Shown here piece by piece: positions 19,101-26,391 of a DNA stretch of 26,391 bases (positions are counted from its first letter, which is position 1; each line of letters opens with the position of its first letter). The notes below the pieces were generated by a model. It was not told where the DNA came from, made no database searches, and saw only the letters and a list, made by a program, of their open reading frames with translations. Both the position numbers and the translations under genes were made by a program. This stretch comes from Monoraphidium neglectum (Eukaryota; Chlorophyta; Chlorophyceae; Sphaeropleales; Selenastraceae), in contig NW_014013219.1 in assembly GCF_000611645.1 (NCBI RefSeq), forward strand, positions 2,055-28,445. Reading direction: 5' to 3'.

Positions 19101-20228
19101 ATATGCCCACAAAATCTGCGGGTGGTACAGGCACTTGCAGCTCAGATTCCAGGTGTGAAGCGGACGATCGTCCAGAATTGGCAGCAGGGGCCGTGACAAG
19201 TCCAGTGCTCAAGGGCACAAACACAACTTGGCGTGTGCAAGTTCAAGATCGTCCCAAGACCAACACCCCGAATCCGCCAAAAAAGCTCCGAAAGTGGGAG
19301 CTTCCGGCCACCTGACTTCTGCAGCAGCCTTTTGGCGCCCTGCACGTCAATCACGGATGGGCCCATAAGCTTGTCGCCCGTCTTGTCGGCCCGCCAGCGC
19401 GCGAGGCGCTGCGTGTAGGTGCGGTTGTATATAAGCGGGTCGCGCTCCCGCGGCTCGACGCAGCCGCAGACCTTGTCTGCAGGCGTTGCCATGCGGCGCG
19501 GCGCGGACCGAAATGGAAGGGGTAAAAAAAGGCAGCCAGCGATGGACGGCCAAGGAGCAGGGTGCAGGGGTCACCTTGTTATCAATATACGATTTCCTGG
19601 TGCAAGGCACATGCAAGCCTCATCAGGTGATTCCAACACACACACACACACACAAACACATACACACAAACTCATAAATACATACGCACATTCACTCACA
19701 CTGAAACACATACTCTCACACGCACATGTGCATGCACACACACATACTCATAAACGGACACTGAGGCACGTGCGCATGCACGCATGCATCGTGATGTGCG
19801 CCCGCCCGCACTCGCGTGTCTGCTCACTCCAGTTGAAGCTGACGCCGTAGGTGTGCTTCCTCGACCCGTGGTTCGCCAGCGCCGTCCGCGTCCTCTCCAA
19901 CAGCACCTCCCAGCTCCTCGGGTACCCAAACACCGACAGCCCCTGCTCCCCCGCCAGCGCAAACTCGACCGTGACGGCCGGCGTCAGCACCGCTTTCAGC
20001 GCCTCGACGGCCGGCGTGAGCAGCATGTCCTCGTAGCTGAAAGCGGCCGGCGCGGTGCCGTGCTTCACTAGGGGGTCAAAGCGGACTATGTTGCGCCAGA
20101 GGCTGTTGGACTGCTTGCCGGCCTTGTTGACCTCGTAGACGTCGATGTGGGGCAGCAGGTGGATCTTGGTGAAGCCTGGTGGAGCGGGAATTGGATTTTC
20201 GTGTACTTGAATTGGGTGTGTGTGTGTG

Positions 20229-20266
<38 letters not shown>

Positions 20267-21028
20267 CGCATGAGTCACAAAAAGAGGGAGATATAGAGGG
20301 AGGGAGAGACAGAGTGTGTGTTTGGATACGCGCGTGTGTATGTGTGTGTGTGTACGCGCTTGTGTTGATTATCTGGCACATCAGCAGGACTTGGGGACAC
20401 ACGCAGAACAACTCCTCCACGGCGCCCACATGCATGCCCACATGCAACATTCATCCCCTACCCCCACACTGTCGACTGCGTTCCCCCACGTCACCCTCAA
20501 TATTGCTTGCAGCAGCCCCTACCACCCTGGCTCCCTGCCCGCCCACCAACCTGACTGCACCGCCATCCTGAAGCACTTCTCCAGGCCCTTGCGCCACCGG
20601 CTGATCGAGTCCTTGGACACAGCCACATACCCCCCCATGCCGTCCTGATACTGGTAGAATCCCACGCTCTTCTCAGAGCCCTGGGAGCAGCGGTTTAGAA
20701 GGCAAGGGGCCAAGTCGTGGTGGGTGATCAGGCAGCTGCGCCCAGAATCAACAAGCAGGTGGCGCCGCCGCTCCGCTGGCCGCTACTGCGTGGCCTTTTC
20801 CGCAAACTGCGGCATTATGGGCAGCCCTTGCAGATGAGTGCCGCAGCTTCGTCTCGTGTCGGAAGAGAGCTGACTGGGACCTGCCTAACGTTGGCAGGCC
20901 CCCTCAGCCCCCTTGTGCTCCCGCACAACCTACTGATTGCGCCGATAGTGCCATCATACCCTCACAAAAGCACACATGCACGCATCACATGTGAGTGCAC
21001 GTCAAACGTGCGCACACTGCCACACACT

Positions 21029-21108
<80 letters not shown>

Positions 21109-21806
21109 TTCGCTTTCTCTGTCCCCTCTGCCCACATACAGCGTCTGCGCCTCAACCCACTCCATCATTCACACCCCACACACACCTGAGCTGCGATTGT
21201 CAAGACGATACCCATGTTCTTGGCACCCGTCGCCTTGCTTTTCTGGACGATGGACTCGCACCGCGTCAGCTTCCCATCCACTTCTGGGTGCTCGATGTCA
21301 TACAGCGACGTGATTATGGCACTCTGGGAAATCTCAGACGACGCACGGCTGTGGGCATTATGGGGTGCGTGGGGATGAGGAGGAGGTTTCAGCCCGGGGG
21401 GGCCGTGCCAGGCGACCGGTGTGGTGGGTCGGTGATGGGGGGACATGCGTGCTCGTGCAAGGCGAGTGGTATGCACGCAGGAGTTGTGTGCGTGGCACTT
21501 GACGCGATTGATAATCAAGAGGGTCGGTGAGAGCAGCCGTGGGGCGCTGCTGTGGCGGTCCCAAGGCGTTGCTGTAAAGCCGTCCGAGGCATTGCCCGGC
21601 GCCCCATCCATGCCGCATCCAAAGCCATCCAGCTATGGAGCCCGGGTGAGAGTTTGTCTGCTCCCGTGCCGGCGTTGATGACCATGGGTGGCCCCGGCAC
21701 CTATGCACCCTGAACATCTGCTTGGATGCACTCACGCTGCGGTGGCGACAGCGAAGAGCGCCGTCATCAATAGGGGCACCACCGCCCACCCCAGCTGCGG
21801 CGCCAT
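13171..21806 (-). CDS. Secreted glycoside hydrolase (clan GH-A, GH113-like) fused to two FAS1 domains and a Pro/Ala-rich tail
   Basis: Nineteen exons: 21736-21806, 21186-21348, 20551-20680, 19828-20175, 19312-19476, 18965-19115, 18441-18538, 18154-18196, 17872-17906, 17634-17688, 17260-17416, 16964-17074, 16560-16703, 16181-16252, 15835-15918, 14731-14901, 14213-14416, 13765-13876, 13171-13574. They total 2718 nt (905 residues) with every phase matching. Residues 1-24 are a signal peptide. Residues ~25-460 follow a GH113-like TIM barrel: LLPHIDVY (128-135), WRNIV, AGEQG (Glu198, candidate acid/base), RSWEVLLERTR, DFVGISGYAPL, VFSEHGLGG (Glu344, candidate nucleophile), QIDGIYTWSVGSFDV. FAS1 domain 1 (~460-608) has TIFAPTDE and the VAYH motif; domain 2 (~609-780) has DH in place of YH. 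The ~124-residue tail is Pro/Ala-rich with several N-x-T/S sequons. Likely an extracellular glycan-acting or matrix-anchored enzyme; substrate unknown. Intron 15 contains the N gap; intron 16 needs a GC donor. Confidence 0.83.
15001..15627. other. Assembly gap (627 N) bordered by G runs
   Basis: All bases are N. The gap is preceded by a G run ending at 15000 and followed by a G run from 15628 to 15641. Under the model above it lies within intron 15 of the glycosidase-fasciclin gene (14902-15834). The exons on both sides are in phase 0, so they can join directly, but an unseen exon in the gap cannot be excluded. Confidence 0.98.
18755..18897. repeat. CA-rich compound repeat with (CACATG) hexamers
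   Basis: Intron 6 of the fusion gene holds CA runs, six or so consecutive CACATG units (about 18795-18828), and a duplicated block of about 24 bases starting at GCTCATACACACAC. ORFs of alternating His/Thr or Val/Cys here are artefacts of the repeat. Confidence 0.9.
19635..19750. repeat. Degenerate CA-rich repeat
   Basis: CA runs broken by AAA, TAC and CTC lie in intron 4 of the fusion gene (19477-19827). Confidence 0.85.
20216..20352. repeat. GT microsatellites in two blocks
   Basis: A GT run at 20216-20262 with one GCA break, and a shorter one at about 20313-20352, lie in intron 3 of the fusion gene. A GA-rich piece separates them. Confidence 0.9.
21030..21105. repeat. Compound (CA)n(CT)n microsatellite
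   Basis: A CA run (to about 21059) switches directly to a CT run of about 46 bases in intron 2 of the fusion gene. On the transcribed strand this is GA followed by GT. Confidence 0.95.
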
Positions 21807-22603
21807 GTCCCAAGCTAACGGTGCGCCGCCGCAGCGCCGCGCAGCACCTTAACCAGGGGTGCGCGAGTTAGTGAGATTGGTTTCTTTCTAGTCTATTGCA
21901 ATCAGGTGATTGCTGACGATTGAGGCCCAACAGTCTGCCGCACGGGTGTTTCTCACCAAGCGTGAACTGTCCACGCTGCGAGGACTCGGCCACTGCCAAT
22001 TGGAAGTTTGATTTTATTTATTCCAATGAGTTGCAACTGTGGCCGTGCTTGCCGCCAAGATCTCCGAACGGGTGACACTCGCCCAAATGGGTTGGCGTAG
22101 CGCAAATTAGAGTGTGTTAATTTTAGTACGTGTTTCAGTCATGAAAGCCGCAAGTGTAACCCGTATGGGCAGGAAGTTTGGCAAGTCCCAAGCTCCCAAC
22201 AGCTCTACGAGAAGCTGGATTGCCAATGAGCGCCCTGGTCTGCTCGAGCGCGATACTCATTGTGTCGCATGAGCTTTGGGCTGTCAGCGGCCTGCACGCG
22301 CATTGCGACAGCGTTGCTCCATGCTCACGGGCTAGTCAATCGCTGTGTGCTGGGTGCAACCTGCAACCGGCAGGCCTCCTTGAACGTGGTAGCTACTACT
22401 GCTTGCACCGGACGTGGTCTTGTCGCGTTGACCAGACAACTTGATTGCATAGACAAGAAGCCCGGCTAGGGCCTGGGAGGTAGACGTCAGGCCTGAGCAA
22501 GCCAGCACCAATTACCTGTCCACATCCGCAGGAGTCGGTGGCAAGGCCAAACACAGGAGGGCGTACATCACGCAACCAGATGGGCTCAGTCGCTCCCGCA
22601 TCT
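21807..22603. other. Spacer between the CFAP57 stop and the fusion gene start
   Basis: Both neighbours are on minus, so this should contain the CFAP57 3' UTR and the fusion gene promoter. The stretch from about 21880 to 22170 is AT-richer. I found no TTACA to serve as the CFAP57 poly(A) signal and no gene-like frame. Confidence 0.45.
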
Positions 22604-23188
22604 TCACCCCGCCTCGACAGCCTCCGCCCCTGCGACTGCCGCCTCCTGCCCAAGCTCATGCGGCTCCCCGGCCTCCGCTCCGCCCGCGGCACCGTCATCC
22701 CACCCCGCTTGCACAGGGGAGTTGCCGCCGGCGGCACGCCCGTCAAGCGCGTCACCCGCGTCACCCGCACCACCCAGCACCCCGCCTGCAACCTCGACCC
22801 GCGCAGCGGACGGGGGACCTTCTGGCCCATCCTCGATGCCACCCTCGCCGCCAGCGCTCGCCGCGGGCCTACGCGTTGCAAACAGCATGCGCAGTGTCAT
22901 GCACCGCCGATACGTAGAGGCGCAATAACACAAGCCCTCGAGTCATCCCCTTGCTTCAAATCCTTGAACGCCGAACTGATCCCGCCCAAAGAGGCGGGCA
23001 GCAAAACGCCAGCGCTGCAACGCACCTCGTGGTGGCAGTCGGGCCGCCCCGTGCCTCCAGCTCGCCCCTCAACCGCTCGATCAGCGCGGCCTGCAGCTGC
23101 AGCTCCCGCCTCATGCCCGCCGCCTCCGCTTCGGCCCCCGCCGTCGCGGGTCCCGGGGCCTGGCCACTCCGAGCTGAGGCTGCGCCTG

Positions 23189-23253
<65 letters not shown>

Positions 23254-26190
23254 AGTTTCAAGCTGCCTGTGGAGCGATTGCTTGTACTGCCCGCACCCGC
23301 CACCTGACTGCCAGTCGCCGTAGCCGCCGCGGCGGGCACGCGCTGCTTAACGGCAGCCCCGCTTGCGCCAGCATAAGAGGACGAGAGTGAGGCGAGGGAG
23401 CCGCGGGGGCCGCCCCGCTGTGCCGTGGCTGCGGGTGACTTGAGGACCTGCGGGCGTTTGTGAGGGCCAGGGGTGGGTAGGAGGTGCTGTTATTGGGGCC
23501 CAGGAGAATCCAGCAGAAGCCGGTCAGCAACCAACAGGTGTGTGCAAAACACTCTGGGGTGGCTGCCCTCCCCCTTGCCCACCAATGCCTTGCCCCTCAC
23601 ACAATGGAAAGAAAAACAAGCTTTCATGATATGTTCATTGATATGTTGATTGATATAAACAGTTCATCACTATGTTCCAAATCCTGCGTCCTGGGCCGTA
23701 CCTTGATCTCCCTCCTCAGCTCGTTGATCTCACGTATCAGTGCCACATTCTGGCTCATCACATGGAGGCCCTCCAGCCTGTGTACGTGTAGAAGTGGGCG
23801 AGTGTGCATGGGTGTATGTGTGTATGTGTGAATGTGGGTTGAAGAGTGTGTGTGTGTGTGTGTGTGTGTTGTGGGGGGGGGGAGGGGTTGCACGCGTGGC
23901 CATGCGTGCTTGTGCGCGCGTTCACGCGCGCGAGCCTTGTTTGTGCAGTTGAACTTGCACGTACCACTGCTGTGGCCGGGTCCGCGCCCGGGGGGACGCC
24001 TGTCACTGCCGTGCCATCCAGCGCAACCTCAAGGCCAGCTGCTGCCCTCTATTGCCTCAACACCCCCCTGTAAGCAAGGCCACCATAGCAGCCACTAGAC
24101 TACCATTTGGCACATCCGTTCAACCGCCCTGCACCTGTGTGCCTCTGCATCCACCGCCATCTTCTTCTTGAGGCCATCCACGGTCCGCTCCAGGTACTGT
24201 GGGCACGACAGGCATCGCACGGGAAAAGGGGGAGGGCGTTGGGTCAATCGATGCTTTGCATGCGCCGTCGGAGGGGGGCGCTTGTTGCGTCTGGGGCTGG
24301 GCGTTATGGCGGAGCGTTGGGGGATGCCGGCTTAAAGCTCGGGCGGGGGGCGGGCTACCCGTGGCGCCGTGCGCACCTGGCGCTGCCGCGCGTGCTCGGA
24401 GGCCACCGCGTCGTCGGGCGCGTCCGCGGGCGCCATCGAGCTGCAGTGGCGCTGGAACAGCCCCTTGGCCTGCGGCGCGCGGATAGGATTGGCGAGGCGC
24501 GCCGTCAGGGTGAGTCGCGGGCAGCGTGGTGTTACCCAATGAAACGCATCCGCCGATGATTGGCTCGGAAGGATGCTAGCAAGCCCCGGCGTGCGTGATC
24601 TTGGGGCCTTTGTCAACCGCTGCAGTATCAGGTCATAGCATCATCCCCCCCAACAACCCGACCACCCAGCCAGCTGCTTCTGTCCAGCCCCCCGCCTCGG
24701 CAGCCGCCGCCCATTGCGCCGGGCCCACCTTGTCCTTGAGGGCCTTGGGGTCCTGGATCACGGGCGCCAGCTCAGCGATGTCGCGTATCACCTGGGAGTA
24801 TGGACCACGCAAAATGACTTCCAACAGAGAGCCTGGCATTGCACGAGCCAGCCAAGGGTCCAAGATGAAAACGGGAGCGGCCCGCGTGACTCCCAGGGCG
24901 GCCAGCGACGCGCGAGCGGCCCCGCGCGGGCGGCAGGCCGCCCGGTGCTACCCACCCTGTCGAGCCGCGCCGCGAGCTCCGACTTGGTGCCGCGCTGCTG
25001 CAGCACCTCGGACTGCAGCCCCGTCTCTTTGAGCTTCAGGGACTGCCAGGGGGGAGGGGGAAGACGGAAGGGGTATGTTGCGCGCGCTTGCCAGGGTACC
25101 GGAGAGGCTGCAGGGCGAGATTCAGCGAGAACCCCTTCCTCTGCAGCCAATCAACAGGAAGCCTTTTTTGGCGCCGACGTCCGACAAGTCGATGCGCTCG
25201 CAGTCAACCAACGCTGGTCAATGGCGCGCACCCGCGGGGCCCCGGCCCGCGGGGCCCCGCGGCGGATGTGCGCGCGTGTTCGCGCGCCTGTATTGCGAGG
25301 TCGAGGCCGGCGTTGCTCTTGTGGTAGCGCTCCAGCTCAGCGTCCATAGCAGACACGATCTGAGGCGCGATACGATGACAGCGAAGACATAACAGTGGTG
25401 TTAAGAGGGTGTGTGCAAACCAGCGCAGTCGAAACTTCCACGCTTCCTGGTGCGCGCCGAGCAGCTCAAGCCCAACCAAGCATGGCCGCCCAGGCAGCAT
25501 CTCCAGGGTTTGAATAAAGATCACAAGTCCTTGTGGGCACTCGGCTGCCCGCACCTGCCGCATATTGCCAATCTCCATCTCGCGGGGCTCGATCTGCGCG
25601 CCGCATCGGCAGGAGGGGATTAGGAGGGAGGACATGCATCGTGCAACACAGACGGTAGCTCCACGGTGCGACGCAAGTGGAGCGACCGCTGGATCCCTCT
25701 CGGGCCCGCGCACTGACCCTGTTGAGTGTTGCTGCTCGCTTCTGGCGGCAAGATTGCGTGGTTTGAGGGGTGCAGTCTTCAAGGCTCGAGCGCAATCAAG
25801 CAAATCATCACCCTTGCGAACAAGGGGCCAAGATCCAGCTCAATTGTGGCTGGGCTGCCATAAACCCTGGTCACCTGCTTCTTCAGCTCCTTGATCTTGA
25901 AGTCCAGCACAAACTTGAACTTCTCCAGCTCCTGCGGTCCAGGGGTTTTAGCGGGGCAGGCGCTTGGGGGTGTGGCAGGGCTGCGTTCAAGGGTTTAGCA
26001 GGCCAGGGGCCAAGGGGTCCAGCGGTTTCTCGCACCGCCTTGCCGCCGCCTCCTCAGGGTTTTACCACGCAAGCCCTGCTGCCCACCTGGTTCTTCTTCT
26101 TGAGCTCGTAGATGCGGCGCTCCTTGTCGCCTATGGTGTCGTCGCGCTCGCGGATCTCACGCTTCAGACCCGCGATGTCCTTCTCCAGGC
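22604..26190 (-). CDS. CFAP57: CFAP57 (FAP57/WDR65) coiled-coil ciliary protein, C-terminal half, 5' part outside window
   Basis: Exons, in coding order: 26087-26190, 25875-25931, 25555-25593, 25288-25359, 24956-25042, 24729-24791, 24377-24469, 24135-24196, 23702-23777, 23026-23447, 22604-22868; all phases agree, giving ~445 visible residues. The signature is the conserved CFAP57 coiled coil: [65 protein letters not shown], then [31 protein letters not shown] and [19 protein letters not shown]57 is an axonemal protein at the base of inner dynein arms, with N-terminal WD repeats that would lie beyond 26391. After the conserved end, two exons add ~225 residues: a Ser/Ala-rich linker, 21 Gln, a short helix ([21 protein letters not shown]) cut by Ala/Gly-rich sequence, and a Gly/Ala/Glu-rich end. 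Intron 4 needs a GC donor. Confidence 0.88.
23190..23252 (-). repeat. (CAG)21 run encoding polyglutamine
   Basis: Twenty-one uninterrupted CTG units on plus read as CAG in the CFAP57 frame, in the exon 23026-23447. The frame stays open on both sides, so the run is translated as 21 Gln. Confidence 0.93.
23847..23870. repeat. (GT)n microsatellite
   Basis: A short GT run followed by a G-rich stretch, within the CFAP57 intron 23778-24134. Confidence 0.9.
25231..25262. repeat. 15-bp GC-only tandem repeat with palindromes
   Basis: Two copies of cccgcggggccccg+g/c lie side by side in CFAP57 intron 4, about 25 bases from the proposed GC donor. Each unit contains self-complementary CCGCGG and GGGGCCCC. 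Confidence 0.85.
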
Positions 26191-26391
26191 CTGGGGCGCG
26201 GGCCGCAGGTTTAAGCCATAAGGAATGGGGTGTGTGCACACATGATTACATCGCGTTTGGACAAATTTGCGCCTGGAGATTGACGGTGTGGTTTCGGGTT
26301 CGATACTGTTAGCACACAGTTCTCTGCCCACCTGAAACATGAGCACACCCCATCCCCGTCACAGCCGTCCGCCCCTGCCACCGCACCCGCC

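Noticed and set aside
22951..23307. Poly-Cys and poly-Ala open frames over the CTG run
   Set aside because: The CFAP57 frame reads the run as Gln, with matching splice phases on both sides; the others are shadows.
1..26391. tRNA or rRNA genes
   Set aside because: I looked for T-loop (GGTTCRA) and matching acceptor stems and found no cloverleaf; the GGTTCGA near 26298 has no partner arms.

Overview
This window looks like nuclear DNA of a chlorophyte green alga, probably a chlorophycean. It is GC-rich with strong third-position GC in exons. Genes are split by many short introns that start GTGAGT/GTGCGT/GTGGGC and end CAG. TGTAA poly(A)-type signals occur, CA/GT microsatellites are abundant, and one gene encodes the ciliary protein CFAP57. 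Nothing looks prokaryotic. All exon models were built by hand from splice signals, reading phase and family motifs; no transcript or database was available.

Left part (1-6920). A leucine-rich-repeat (LRR) protein gene runs off the left edge on the minus strand, with a charged, Ala-rich exon just upstream of it. Next come a spacer with a possible transposase relic, a two-exon F-box-like/LRR gene on plus (2364-4341), and a three-exon plus-strand gene (4987-6920). That last gene encodes a secreted Ala/Pro-rich protein with paired Cys modules and a GPI-anchor-like tail.

Middle part (8256-21806). Two minus-strand genes lie in tandem. The upstream one (21806 to 13171) is the highlight. Nineteen exons join without a phase error into a 905-residue reading frame: signal peptide, a clan GH-A (GH113-like) glycoside hydrolase TIM barrel with both candidate catalytic glutamates, two fasciclin (FAS1) domains, and a Pro/Ala-rich tail with N-glycosylation sequons. 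One exon carries both the end of the hydrolase domain and the start of FAS1, so the fusion does not depend on a guessed splice. Downstream lies an 11-exon gene (12341 to 8256) for a secreted alpha/beta hydrolase resembling the YcjY family. One of its exon junctions is off by one base. A 627-base N gap falls inside an intron of the fusion gene.

Right part (22604-26391). This is the 3' half of CFAP57, a ciliary coiled-coil protein of the inner-dynein-arm region, on the minus strand. It has a 21-glutamine run in a low-complexity C-terminal extension. Its 5' end lies outside the window.

Three neighbouring genes (GPI-tailed Cys protein, alpha/beta hydrolase, hydrolase-FAS1 fusion) encode predicted secreted proteins, two of them with Ala/Pro-rich cell-wall-type regions. 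That suggests extracellular-matrix or cell-wall work, but shared regulation is not shown.
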